A program made the translations under genes and the position numbers. DNA of 47,074 nt from Oscillospiraceae bacterium (lineage in GTDB: Bacteria > Bacillota > Clostridia > Oscillospirales > Oscillospiraceae), in assembly GCA_016292255.1 (NCBI GenBank), contig JAEEZZ010000147.1, positions 1-47,074 on the forward strand, read 5' to 3'. Below the pieces are notes generated by a model. That model saw only the letters and a list, made by a program, of their open reading frames with translations. It did no database searches and had not been told where the DNA came from. The number at the start of each line of letters is the position of its first letter. The stretch's first letter is position 1. Shown one piece after another: positions 1 to 7,698 of the stretch.

Positions 1-170
1 TCCGCTTCGGCCCGGTGCAGGTCTTTCTGAGCGAGACGATGGCCGATACCAGGGTTGCTGTCCGGCAGTTGGATGAAACAAGCTTTGCTGTTATTTATCG
101 CAATTTCCAGATTGCTGCCATTGACGCCGAGACGGGTTCTATTTGCAACCGCACCATTCGAAATCTGTAA
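1..170 (+). CDS. 3' end of an unidentified protein (partial)
   Basis: An open frame enters from the left edge (first full codon at base 3) and ends at TAA 168-170, giving 55 residues that end in ICNRTIRNL. The codon use matches the other genes in the window, so I take it as the carboxy end of a real gene. The visible tail has alternating hydrophobic and charged residues and looks like a soluble beta-rich domain; no motif is recognisable. No terminator follows directly; the next 360 bases are intergenic. The function cannot be given from this fragment. Confidence 0.55.
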   Translation, partial: RFGPVQVFLSETMADTRVAVRQLDETSFAVIYRNFQIAAIDAETGSICNRTIRNL

Positions 171-239
171 CCCATGTCTATTCCCCATGTGTTACCCATG
201 TTTCTCTTGACACACTGCTCGTCCCTACGGCGTGTTTGC

Positions 240-390
240 TGATGAAAGCCGATAACCAGAATTGCCATTTGAGAATGAAATCAATTTGCTTTTCACCCTA
301 TGCGTATTCCATTCAGTTCCGTTTTGCAGATGGCAATCTGCAAAACATCGACGATTCTCAATTCTCACCTGTCAATTCTCAATTCCAACA
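240..390. repeat. Heptad-arm hairpin element, degenerate copy (HR1)
   Basis: The 171-534 gap holds no gene. It contains a degraded copy of the element seen intact at 14096-14261 and 20865-21089. The right arm (353-389), read on the minus strand, is a run of 7-bp units such as ATTGAGA, ATTGACA and GGTGAGA. Next to it is a perfect 11-bp hairpin at 321-346 with loop GGCA. The left arm is eroded; only AATTGCCATTTGAGAAT near 264-280 still resembles the first internal hairpin of the other copies. Confidence 0.6.
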
Positions 391-400
391 GGCCGGGGGA

Positions 401-428
401 CGCGGACGGCAGGGGGGACCGTCCCTAC
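401..428 (-). repeat. Solo GTAGGG dyad element
   Basis: Read on the minus strand this is GTAGGGACGG, a C-rich loop, then CCGTCC: stem GGACGG/CCGTCC at 404-409 and 419-424. It uses the same stem as the 32-bp tandem array at 38306-38561, more than 37 kb away, so it is a dispersed single copy of that repeat. Confidence 0.6.
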
Positions 429-482
429 AAACTTGGAGCCCTGAACCCTGAACCACGGCGATAGATTGCCCACAAGACACAA

Positions 483-526
483 ATACGCTCCTCTGTCGGT
501 CCAATTGGATCGGCAGAGGAGCGTAT
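483..526 (-). terminator. Terminator of the ABC permease operon
   Basis: Arms 483-498 and 511-526 pair over 16 bp with one wobble (ATACGCTCCTCTG core). The hairpin lies 8 bases past the permease stop codon. On the minus strand it is followed by a moderately T-rich tail (TTTGTGTCTT), fitting intrinsic termination. Confidence 0.8.
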
Positions 527-534
527 CGTTTGTT

Positions 535-3276
535 TTACAGGTTTTCCTGCTTCAACGCGTCGATGGGGTTGTCCTTTCGAATCTTTCCTGTGGCGTAGAG
601 CATGGTGGAGAAGACCACCAGGAAGACGGAGCCTGCGGCAATGGCCATGGCGGTCCAGGGCAGACGGTAGGAGGTAATGAAGGCGTTGGTCACAGCCTTC
701 CAGATCAGCCAGCTGATGCCGATGGACACCGGCAGACCCCAGAGCAGGGCCTTGCTGCCGTAGAGCAGGCACTCAAAGCGCATCATCCGGCCAAAACTCT
801 TGTCCCCCATGCCAACGGATTTCAGGGTGGCGAACTCCCGCCGCCGCAGGGCCACGTTGGTGGAGATGGTGTTGAAGACGTTGGCCGCCGCGATCAGGGA
901 GATCAGAATGATAAAGCCGAAGGTGAAGACGTTCAGCACCAGCAGGAGAGATTGGGTTCCTTCCTTGTCCTCCCGGGTATCGCGAACCCCATAGCGCTTG
1001 TTCAGCTCCTGACCTTGCAGAAGCGCATCCGCCTCCGTCTTGGCAGCGGCGTGCTCCGGGGCTTGCAGAAAGAGCGTCTCAAGTACGGGATTGTCTATGG
1101 GACGGGCGGACTGCCACAGATTTTCCGTGCCCTCCAGGGGCAGATAGAATGTCAGATCGTGCCCACTGGAGGCGAGGGGCGGCTCCTGCAACAACCCGCC
1201 GATCACCAGTTCCCGCTTTACGACAGCCTCCTCCGGGGAAATCAGGACTTCATTGTTTGTGGTGACGTTTTCGCCGCTCACGTCCTCTGCGGGAATGAAG
1301 TTGTAGCCAATGATTTCGCCCTCGTCCTCGAAGCCGTAGGGATCGTCGCAGGGCTCATATTCCGGCCTGTCATAGATCATGCCCGCCCGGGGCTGAACCA
1401 CGTCCAGGGTCACGGTCATGGGAAGCGCGCTGTTCCGGAACAGGGAGACAAGCTGGAAGCTCCGACTGCCGTCTTCGTAAGCGGTTACAAGACGCTCCTT
1501 GTCGTAGGCCACGGCCTGACGGGTCTCCGGATCCACCCCGGCCTGGGTGCAGAGGTGCCGGTAGTCCGTCTCCGGCAGGAAGCAGAACGTGGGATACAGG
1601 ATATAAGATCCGTTCGATTCCCGCAGCACCGAATCCTGAGCTGCCTGGCTGACAACAGAGGCGGGGAACTTGAGCGTGTCAGTGTAGCAGAGCGTCCACA
1701 TCACATCCTCTACGTGTTCCTCAGCCTTTAGCAGTTTAGCCAGGGCCTCCGTCCGATCCGGGTCAACGGCTTCGACAGATAAAGAATAACCTGTCTGATT
1801 GTAGACCACCAGATCCGACACGGAGTCCTGCACGTTTTCCGCTACGTCCTTTCGCAGGTAGTCCGCGAAGCTGAAGGCGGAGACGAAGAGGACGATGCTC
1901 ATAAACAGGGAGACCACGGTGGAACGGTACTGCTTGCGGCTGCGCTTGAAGTTCTTGGCAGCCAGGGTGCCCGGGAAGCCGAAGAGCTTGCCGGTGAGAG
2001 GAGAGACTTTGATTTCCTTTGCCCGCACTTTCACGTCCGTACTCTGCCGGATGGCGGAGATGGGGGAGAGGCGGGTGGCCCGTTTGGCCGGAATCCAGGC
2101 GGAGACCAGGGTGGTGAACAGGCCGACCCCGGCGGCTATTGCCAGAGAGGGCCAGTGAAGAACCAGCTTGATGGTCACTGCTTGCTTGATGGCGCTGGAC
2201 ACCATGCTGGAAAAGGCGGGCTGCAAAAACCGCAGGGTCAGGCCAATGCCGCCGCAGCCTACCAGAAGTCCCAGGGGAATGCCGATCACGCAGAGCAGCA
2301 GGGCTTCCGTCAGTACCATCCGGCGAATTTGCCGGTTGGTGGAGCCGATAGATTTCAGCAGGCCGAACTGCTTGGTCCGCTCGGAGACAGAGATGGAGAA
2401 GGAGTTGTAGATCAGAGCCACGGAGCCCAGGAAGATCAAGCCAAAGAGAATGGCCACCAGGCTGTAGATCACAGCGTTCACTCTTGCGTTGTCGTCATAT
2501 CCGGCATAGAGCAGCAGATCGTTGTTTGCAGCGCTGCTGCTGCCGTAGTCGTGTTCGCGCAGAAAGTCCAGCGTATCACCGATGCTGTCCAGTGTGAAAA
2601 AGACCTTGTGGTCGGTGCAGGTCCCACCCACGGTCAGGGCCAGACTGCCGGGCATTGCGTAGCTCTCGATGTTGTTGCCAAAGCGGTGATAGACACCCAC
2701 GATGGTCCAAGTGTCTTCCGTGACGTCGGCAAGCTGCTCTTCCTCGGGAAAATATTCATTGTACTCGCTCAGGGGATTGCCGTCCTTCGTTACGCGCTGG
2801 CCCACCGAGAGGGTCAGGGTCTGCCCAAGCTCCAACTCCGCGCCGGTGACGGCGGCGGACCGGTCAGAGATCAGCAGCTCCCGGTCGTTCTGGGGCATGC
2901 GCCCCTCCAAAAGCTCAACTGCTACCAGGTCTGTGAAGTTGTTGGACATGGAGCGGATCCGCAGGTAGGGCTGGGAAAACTCCCGCTCGCCGCTGCCCAC
3001 CAGAGTCCAGCCAACACCGTCCAGAGTAGCCGTCTGCTCTATGCCATCCTGGGTCCGGAGCTCTTCCAGCTCCGCATCGCTGATCTCGTCAAACATACCG
3101 TGGTAGCTGCCCTCGTCGGCGATGGCAATGTTCATCAGATACTGCTGCCCGGACCAGGCGCCTTCGGCCACCGCGGTGAACAGAGACACGGAGAGAATAA
3201 TGCCGATGAGGGTCACAAGGGTTCGTACTCGGTTCTTTTTCAGGCAGCGGATGGTGTAGTTTGTCAGAATGTTCAT
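535..3276 (-). CDS. FtsX/MacB-type ABC transporter permease (two FtsX blocks)
   Basis: A 913-residue membrane protein with the MacB/FtsX permease plan repeated twice. The first block has an N-terminal membrane helix (after TNYTIRCLKKNRVRTL), a large extracytoplasmic domain of about 220 residues, then three helices with the typical SERTKQFGLLKSIG and PAKRA segments. The second block starts near AAKNFKRSRKQYRS and repeats helix, exported domain and three helices (RRREFATLKSVGMGDK). I set the start at ATG 3276: an AAGGAGGG site lies 8 bases upstream, and the longer open frame only reads back through the preceding small gene. Known MacB-like permeases with two blocks work in peptide or lipoprotein export or antimicrobial-peptide resistance rather than bulk import. 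It overlaps the 60-residue ORF by four bases (ATGA), so translation is probably coupled. The substrate is unknown. Confidence 0.9.
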   Translation of the reverse strand: MNILTNYTIRCLKKNRVRTLVTLIGIILSVSLFTAVAEGAWSGQQYLMNIAIADEGSYHGMFDEISDAELEELRTQDGIEQTATLDGVGWTLVGSGEREFSQPYLRIRSMSNNFTDLVAVELLEGRMPQNDRELLISDRSAAVTGAELELGQTLTLSVGQRVTKDGNPLSEYNEYFPEEEQLADVTEDTWTIVGVYHRFGNNIESYAMPGSLALTVGGTCTDHKVFFTLDSIGDTLDFLREHDYGSSSAANNDLLLYAGYDDNARVNAVIYSLVAILFGLIFLGSVALIYNSFSISVSERTKQFGLLKSIGSTNRQIRRMVLTEALLLCVIGIPLGLLVGCGGIGLTLRFLQPAFSSMVSSAIKQAVTIKLVLHWPSLAIAAGVGLFTTLVSAWIPAKRATRLSPISAIRQSTDVKVRAKEIKVSPLTGKLFGFPGTLAAKNFKRSRKQYRSTVVSLFMSIVLFVSAFSFADYLRKDVAENVQDSVSDLVVYNQTGYSLSVEAVDPDRTEALAKLLKAEEHVEDVMWTLCYTDTLKFPASVVSQAAQDSVLRESNGSYILYPTFCFLPETDYRHLCTQAGVDPETRQAVAYDKERLVTAYEDGSRSFQLVSLFRNSALPMTVTLDVVQPRAGMIYDRPEYEPCDDPYGFEDEGEIIGYNFIPAEDVSGENVTTNNEVLISPEEAVVKRELVIGGLLQEPPLASSGHDLTFYLPLEGTENLWQSARPIDNPVLETLFLQAPEHAAAKTEADALLQGQELNKRYGVRDTREDKEGTQSLLLVLNVFTFGFIILISLIAAANVFNTISTNVALRRREFATLKSVGMGDKSFGRMMRFECLLYGSKALLWGLPVSIGISWLIWKAVTNAFITSYRLPWTAMAIAAGSVFLVVFSTMLYATGKIRKDNPIDALKQENL

Positions 3277-3455
3277 GCCTTCCGCCCTCCTTTCTGCCGC
3301 ATGTCCGCGCTGCCGCGGCTGCTTCCGCCGGATTCCTCGCGGGCGAGGAGAGGCATCACGCACAGATCGTCAGACACCAGATGCCGGACGTCTTCGCCCT
3401 CCGCATAGCGAAGACACAGGCCAATGTAGGCCGATTGGATCATTTCCGCGCTCAT
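3273..3455 (-). CDS. 60-residue protein nested between ATPase and permease
   Basis: A small ORF that overlaps the ATPase stop (TGA 3452-3454 against ATG 3453-3455) and the permease start (TGA 3273-3275 against ATG 3274-3276) by ATGA at both ends. It has a GAGAGGGTGA ribosome site before its start. The first half (AYIGLCLRYAEGEDVRHL) could form a helix; the second half is polar and basic, and its last codons also carry the permease ribosome site. No membrane segment and no family recognised. Its position between the two transporter subunits in a coupled operon suggests a real product, but it could also be a coupling device that keeps ribosomes running into the permease gene. Confidence 0.5.
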   Translation of the reverse strand: MSAEMIQSAYIGLCLRYAEGEDVRHLVSDDLCVMPLLAREESGGSSRGSADMRQKGGRKA

Positions 3456-4135
3456 GCCTTCACCCTCTCGTCCCGGACGATTTTGCCGTCCTCGATGGCG
3501 ATGATCCGATCCGCCTGCAGGGCGATGGATTCATCGTGGGTAATCACGATCAGGGTCTGGCCGTAGCGCTTGTTGGAGAGCTTCAAGAGTTCCACGATCT
3601 CCTGGCTGTTCTTGGAGTCCAGGTTGCCGGTGGGCTCGTCCGCCAGCACCACTGCCGGAGCGTTCATCAGGGCACGGCCAATGGATACCCGCTGCTGCTG
3701 GCCGCCGGAGAGCTGATTGGGCAGGTTCTTCCGGCGCTCTTTGAGACCCAGAGTGTCCAGCAGCTCCTCCAGCCGCTCCTTGTTGATTTGCCGCCCGTCC
3801 AGCAGTACGGGCAGGGTCATGTTCTCCTCGGCGGTGAGCACGGGGATCAGATTGTAGAACTGATAGATCAGCCCCACCTGACGGCGGCGGAACACGGCCA
3901 GGGCCTCGTCATTCTGCGCGTAGACGTCGGTGCCGTCCACAAAGACCTTGCCGGCCGTGGGCCGGTCTACGCCGCCCAGAATGTGCAGCAGGGTGGACTT
4001 GCCGGAGCCGGAGGGGCCGATAATGGCAAGGAACTCGCCCTTCTCCACGGAGAAGGAAATGTCATCCACGGCCTTCACCAGGTTTTCCCCGCTGCCGTAA
4101 TGCTTGGATAAGTGTTCAACTTTCAGAATTTCCAT
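3452..4135 (-). CDS. ABC transporter ATP-binding protein (MacB/LolD class)
   Basis: A 227-residue ATPase with Walker [11 protein letters not shown]-loop region [15 protein letters not shown], signature LSGGQQQR, Walker B VVLADEP and the switch histidine in VITHDES. Length and motifs are those of the MacB/LolD/BceA class that partners FtsX-type permeases. ATG 4135 is preferred because AGAGAGGA lies 9 bases before it; the same site touches the alternative ATG at 4144 directly. It would power the permease encoded next to it. The histidine kinase and response regulator genes lie just upstream on the same strand, separated by a dyad and a promoter, so the transporter is likely the target of that two-component system. 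Confidence 0.95.
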   Translation of the reverse strand: MEILKVEHLSKHYGSGENLVKAVDDISFSVEKGEFLAIIGPSGSGKSTLLHILGGVDRPTAGKVFVDGTDVYAQNDEALAVFRRRQVGLIYQFYNLIPVLTAEENMTLPVLLDGRQINKERLEELLDTLGLKERRKNLPNQLSGGQQQRVSIGRALMNAPAVVLADEPTGNLDSKNSQEIVELLKLSNKRYGQTLIVITHDESIALQADRIIAIEDGKIVRDERVKA

Positions 4136-4168
4136 GTGATTCATTCCTCTCTTGGATTTTATGGCCCG

Positions 4169-4228
4169 ATTATAACATGGCAATGTGACAGTTGGGTGAC
4201 AAAACCATAAGCGTTTTGTCACCCAACT
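4169..4228 (-). promoter_or_regulatory. ABC operon promoter with response-regulator-like operator
   Basis: On the minus strand a perfect -10 TATAAT lies at 4174-4169, but the -35 position (ACCCAA, 17 bases away) is poor. Instead, two direct TGTCAC repeats spaced exactly 11 bp (4201-4196 and 4190-4185) cover the -35 zone, the usual layout of OmpR-family operators. One repeat is also part of a perfect 15-bp inverted repeat (4190-4204 with 4214-4228, loop 4205-4213). No T-run follows the dyad, so I read it as an operator rather than a terminator. Confidence 0.65.
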
Positions 4229-4256
4229 ATTTCTTTTCGAATGCATGTATTGTGAG

Positions 4257-5255
4257 TTATACGGTTCCCACGTAGAACCGCAGCGTGAATCTTGCCCCGC
4301 CGCCTGGGATGTTGGAGGCCTGAACGGTGCCGTTCTGGGCGGCAATGATCTGCCGGGCCAGGGCAAGGCCTATGCCGATGCTGTTTTCGTTGGCGTCTTT
4401 GCCCCGATAGAAACGCTCAAAGAGCCGGGGCAGGTCCTCCGGGTCGATGCCGGGGCCGGTGTCTGTGACGGTGAGCTCTGTATAAATAGGGGTCTGCCGG
4501 GCTGTTACCGTGAGGGTTCCGCCCGCCGGGGTGTGCTCCACGCAGTTTTTGAGAATATTGCCCAGGGCTTCGGCGGTCCAGGCCGGGTCCACGGTGAGGG
4601 CCGCGTCGGACATGTTCAGGACCAGCTTCTGGTCCCGCAGCTCCATGGGAATGCGGAGATTGCGTACCGCCCGCTCCGTCAGGGCTGCCGCGGTCAGGGA
4701 CTCGGGCTCGAAACGCACCACGCCGGCGTCCAGCTTAGAGAGCTTCAGCAGGGTCTCCACCAGCCAGTCGATCCGCTCCAGGGAGCGTTTCAGCTCCCGG
4801 GTCAGCCGAAGCCGCTGCCCTTCCTCCGCCGCGCCGGGCAGGAGGGAGACCGTCAGGTTCATCGAGGTCAGAGGGGTGCGGAGCTGATGGGAGATGTCCG
4901 CCAGCGCCTGGGAGAGGTCCTGTTTGTCCCGTTGGAGCAGGTCCGCGGATTCCCGCAGCTGGACTGTCATTTTCCGGATTTCGCTGCGCAGAATAGCCAG
5001 TTCCCCCTCGGCGCTGTCGTCCAAAAGCTGATCCTGCCCATGTAGAATCCGGTCAATGGATCGGCTTAGCTCGGCAAGTGCCTTGTAGCGGCGGTGCTGG
5101 AACAGCCCGTGCAGCAGCCCGCCCGCAAGAAGGGCCCCTGCGCCGAACAGCGCTGCGGCGGGAGACGCCAAAAGCCCCAGGGCTCCGCATACCAGGGCCA
5201 TGAGGCAGTACAACAGCAGTTCCCGCCGGAGTTCTGGGTTTTTCAAGTCCTTCAT
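4257..5255 (-). CDS. Sensor histidine kinase, short-loop membrane sensor
   Basis: A 332-residue kinase. Two membrane helices near residues 12-50 are separated by only a few residues, so there is almost no extracellular sensor. A dimerisation segment with the phospho-acceptor His follows (SHQLRTPLTSM, about residue 143), then the ATPase domain with N box (LGNILKNCVEHT), G1 box (DTGPGI), F box (LFERFYRG) and G2 box (GIGLALA). This plan matches intramembrane-sensing kinases that respond through a companion ABC transporter, as in BceS-like systems. The gene starts 4 bases after the response regulator stop, so they form one operon. The MacB-like transporter downstream is the likely partner and target. 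Confidence 0.92.
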   Translation of the reverse strand: MKDLKNPELRRELLLYCLMALVCGALGLLASPAAALFGAGALLAGGLLHGLFQHRRYKALAELSRSIDRILHGQDQLLDDSAEGELAILRSEIRKMTVQLRESADLLQRDKQDLSQALADISHQLRTPLTSMNLTVSLLPGAAEEGQRLRLTRELKRSLERIDWLVETLLKLSKLDAGVVRFEPESLTAAALTERAVRNLRIPMELRDQKLVLNMSDAALTVDPAWTAEALGNILKNCVEHTPAGGTLTVTARQTPIYTELTVTDTGPGIDPEDLPRLFERFYRGKDANENSIGIGLALARQIIAAQNGTVQASNIPGGGARFTLRFYVGTV

Positions 5256-5259
5256 AGCG

Positions 5260-5925
5260 TCATTCGTCCATCCGATAGCCGATGCCCCGGACGGTCTTGA
5301 ATAGCCTGGGCTGCTGGGGGTCGTCCTCCAGCTTTTCCCGCAGCCGCTTGATGTACACCGTCAGGGTGTTGTCGTTTACATAATCTCCCGCTACGTCCCA
5401 AATCTCCTCCAGCAGCCGCGCCCGGGTCAGAAGTCGGCCCCGGTTGGAGAGGAAGAGCAGGAGGATCCGGTATTCCAGGGCCGAGAGGGAGACCTCCTGG
5501 CCGTTTTTGGTGACCACCGCCTTGTCGGCGTCCACCCGCAGGCTGCCCAGGGTGACTACGCTCTGACTGCCGCAGCGCCGCAGGACGCTACGTACCCGGG
5601 ACACCAGCTCCCGGGGCCGGAAGGGCTTGGAGATATAGTCGTCGGCCCCCATATCCAGACCTGCTACCACGGAGCTTTCGTCTCCCGAGGCGGTGACAAA
5701 GATTACCGGCAGGCCGTATTGCTTGGCGGCGGCGCAGACGCCGTAGCCGCTGCCGTCCGCCAGGGAGACGTCCACCAGCAGCAGATCAAAGGCGCCCGGG
5801 CCCAGGAGCGCCTCGGCCGCCCGCTGGCCGGTTACGGTTTGCAGGGCAAAGCCCTCGCTTTGCAAGAATTCTGTCATAGACCGGGCAATGGCCGGATCGT
5901 CCTCCACCAGTAAGATGCGCTGCAT
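5260..5925 (-). CDS. OmpR-family response regulator
   Basis: A 221-residue regulator. The receiver domain (1-115) has the acidic pocket (LVEDD), the phosphorylated Asp in LLLVDVSL (about residue 52), and the conserved Thr and Lys (FVTASGD, YISKPFRPREL). The winged-helix DNA-binding domain (125-221) has LSALEYRILLLFL, NTLTVYIKRLREKLE and VRGIGYRM. The start ATG 5925 has AAGGGGG upstream. It would be phosphorylated by the adjacent kinase and probably binds the 11-bp-spaced TGTCAC repeats before the ABC operon; that binding is inferred. Confidence 0.95.
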   Translation of the reverse strand: MQRILLVEDDPAIARSMTEFLQSEGFALQTVTGQRAAEALLGPGAFDLLLVDVSLADGSGYGVCAAAKQYGLPVIFVTASGDESSVVAGLDMGADDYISKPFRPRELVSRVRSVLRRCGSQSVVTLGSLRVDADKAVVTKNGQEVSLSALEYRILLLFLSNRGRLLTRARLLEEIWDVAGDYVNDNTLTVYIKRLREKLEDDPQQPRLFKTVRGIGYRMDE

Positions 5926-5952
5926 GGCTTCAGCCCCCTTTCTTTCGCGACT

Positions 5953-5981
5953 ATTATACCCGAAGCAGGGGTGGAATGCAA
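5953..5981 (-). promoter_or_regulatory. Promoter of the two-component operon
   Basis: Minus-strand -35 TTGCAT (5981-5976), a 17-base spacer and -10 TATAAT (5958-5953), about 28 bases before the regulator start codon. It resembles a housekeeping sigma-A promoter. Confidence 0.7.
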
Positions 5982-5989
5982 GGAGAATT

Positions 5990-6078
5990 AGGCAATAGTT
6001 GAATAGGCAATAGGGAATAGGAGACGAGGAATTTGTTTGGCCGTTCTCCTATTGCCTATTGCCTGATGCCTATTGCCT
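5990..6078. repeat. Heptad-arm hairpin element, short type (HR2)
   Basis: The left arm (5990-6026) and right arm (6042-6078) form an imperfect hairpin of about 37 bp. The arms are built from 7-bp units of the form GGCAATA / GGGAATA, with one 8-bp step. The loop is about 15 bases. It fills the gap between spoVAE and the response regulator promoter and has no T-run, so it is not a standard terminator. Confidence 0.7.
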
Positions 6079-6085
6079 CGGCGCG

Positions 6086-6439
6086 CTACTTTTCTCTTGA
6101 CGGAAACACTGCCGCAGCCAGAGTGCCGAATAGCACTGCCGCTGTAATGCCGCCCGCCGCTGCTGTTAGGGGACCGGCCAGAGCCCCCAGAATCCCATCC
6201 CTCTGCACGGCCTCCCTGGTCCCCTTAGCCAGCAGATTACCAAAGCCCGTCAGGGGCACCGTGGCTCCAGCCTCGGCCCAGTCAGCCAGGGCAGGGTAGA
6301 GGCCAACGGCGCCCAAAACCACGCCCGTTACTACGCAGCCTGTCAGGATCCGCGCCGGAGTCAAAGCGGTTTTGTCAATCAAAATTTGGCAGATCAGACA
6401 GATCAGCCCGCCTGCAAGAAACGCTTTCAAATATTCCAT
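6086..6439 (-). CDS. spoVAE: Stage V sporulation protein AE
   Basis: A 117-residue membrane protein with about three to four hydrophobic segments, matching SpoVAE (the SpoVAEb type) in length and in the opening EYLKAFLAGGLICLICQILIDKT. SpoVA proteins form the inner-membrane channel that loads dipicolinic acid into the forespore and releases it at germination. The gene follows spoVAD on the same strand across a 93-base gap filled by GC-rich dyads. No spoVAC or spoVAEa is seen in the window. Confidence 0.9.
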   Translation of the reverse strand: MEYLKAFLAGGLICLICQILIDKTALTPARILTGCVVTGVVLGAVGLYPALADWAEAGATVPLTGFGNLLAKGTREAVQRDGILGALAGPLTAAAGGITAAVLFGTLAAAVFPSREK

Positions 6440-6463
6440 TGCTGCTTCCTTCCCTGATTATCT

Positions 6464-6530
6464 GTAGGGCGGGCAGACCTCTGCCCGCCGTCGTGCCCTT
6501 TGCGGCGGCCAGGGGCCTGGCCGCCTTACG
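6464..6530. repeat. GTAGGG dyad pair between spoVAD and spoVAE
   Basis: GTAGGG at 6464 is followed by a GGCGGGCAG / CTGCCCGCC hairpin (about 6469-6489) and a second perfect 10-bp hairpin GGCGGCCAGG / CCTGGCCGCC (6504-6513, 6516-6525). It is a member of the dispersed dyad family and lies inside an otherwise co-oriented gene pair. Confidence 0.6.
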
Positions 6531-6532
6531 TT

Positions 6533-7543
6533 TCAATTCTCAATGACCACCCCGTGGCAGATCGCCGGTATGCTCCGCTTCTGCTGCACTGTGGTAGGGG
6601 AGAGCAGGGCTCCGGTGCCGCAGAACAGAATCCGCTTCCATTGGCCCGCTGCGAAGCCGGGCAAAAGCCTGGCGGCCAAAACCACCGCGCTGCACCCGGC
6701 CCCAGAGCCGCCGCAGTGGACGTCCTGGGTTTTCGGATCGTAAATCAACTCGCCGCAGTCGGTATACCGTTCTCCCAGCCGTACCCCGTCGGCGGCAAAC
6801 AACTCCCGCACCATTGCGCTGCCCAGGCTGCCCAGGTCTCCCGTGACGATCCGGTCATAGTCCTCAGGGCTTCGGCCCAAGTCCTCCAGGTTGGCCCGAA
6901 TCGTCCGATAGGCCGCCCAGGCCATAGCGGCCCCCATGTTGTTGGCGTCGGTAATGCCCTTGTCCTCCACGGTGCCAACGGTTGCTCCGGTCAGAACCGG
7001 GCCCGGTCCCTCGGCAGAGACCAGAACAGCCCCCGCTCCCGTGACGGTCCACTGGGCGGTGGGCGTCCGCTGACCGCCGTAGGCCAGGGGGAAGCGGTAC
7101 TGCCGCTCCGCGGCGGCGAAATGGGAGGAGGAGAGGGCGGCAGCCTGCTTTGCGTATCCGGCATTCACCATGGCCCCGGCCAGCAGCAGACCCTCCGCCA
7201 TGGTGGAGCAGGCCCCGTAGAGTCCCAGAGCCGGGAGTCCGGAGCCCCGCAAGGCGTAGCTGGAGCCTACGCATTGATTCAGCAGGTCTCCGGAGAAGAC
7301 CAACTCCGGCGCCTCTGACGTCGGCTCAGCTTTTTCCAGCAGCAGATCCATCGCGGTCCGCTGGAAGTGGGTTTCCGCCTGTTCCCAGGTCTTTTCTCCG
7401 TACTTCCCGTCGGGGATCACCAGATCAAAGGCCTTGCCCAAGGGTCCATCTCCCTCTTTTTTTCCTGCCACGGAGGCCCAGAAAGTGACCACAGGCCGGT
7501 TGGGGAAGAGCATACTCTGTTTTCCACGGTGCAGAGACGTCAT
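6533..7543 (-). CDS. spoVAD: Stage V sporulation protein AD
   Basis: A 336-residue protein with the thiolase-like fold of SpoVAD: VTFWASVAGKKEGDGPLG near the start, FSGDLLNQCVGSSYALR, LYGACSTMAEGL and a C-terminal segment HCGGSGAGCSAVV. SpoVAD binds dipicolinic acid directly and is needed for its uptake into spores. ATG 7543 is chosen because AGGTGA precedes it and the length fits the family; the open frame extends further but reads back through the upstream terminator. No clear sigma-G promoter could be picked out in the 110 bases upstream. Confidence 0.95.
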   Translation of the reverse strand: MTSLHRGKQSMLFPNRPVVTFWASVAGKKEGDGPLGKAFDLVIPDGKYGEKTWEQAETHFQRTAMDLLLEKAEPTSEAPELVFSGDLLNQCVGSSYALRGSGLPALGLYGACSTMAEGLLLAGAMVNAGYAKQAAALSSSHFAAAERQYRFPLAYGGQRTPTAQWTVTGAGAVLVSAEGPGPVLTGATVGTVEDKGITDANNMGAAMAWAAYRTIRANLEDLGRSPEDYDRIVTGDLGSLGSAMVRELFAADGVRLGERYTDCGELIYDPKTQDVHCGGSGAGCSAVVLAARLLPGFAAGQWKRILFCGTGALLSPTTVQQKRSIPAICHGVVIEN

Positions 7544-7649
7544 AATAATCACCTGCTTGATCGAGAATATAGGGGCAGCCATTGGCCGTATAAGGCGAAA
7601 TGGATGCACGAGATCGGATTTCTTTTCCATAGCATGCCCGGCACACACA

Positions 7650-7681
7650 AAAAAATACCCGGCATTCCGAAGAATGCCGGG
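7650..7681 (-). terminator. Intrinsic terminator after the NlpC/P60 gene
   Basis: A perfect 10-bp stem CCCGGCATTC / GAATGCCGGG (7658-7667, 7672-7681) with a 4-base loop. On the minus strand it is followed by TATTTTTTTG. It ends the operon 8984-7699 before spoVAD. Confidence 0.93.
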
Positions 7682-7698
7682 CAACAGATTCGACTCGA

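Noticed and set aside
143..451. Short plus-strand ORFs in the first intergenic region
   Set aside because: They run across repeat element remnants and lack ribosome sites and family features.
4190..4228. Inverted repeat after the histidine kinase gene as an intrinsic terminator
   Set aside because: No T-run follows the hairpin on the minus strand, and it overlaps the direct repeats at the next promoter; an operator is the better reading.
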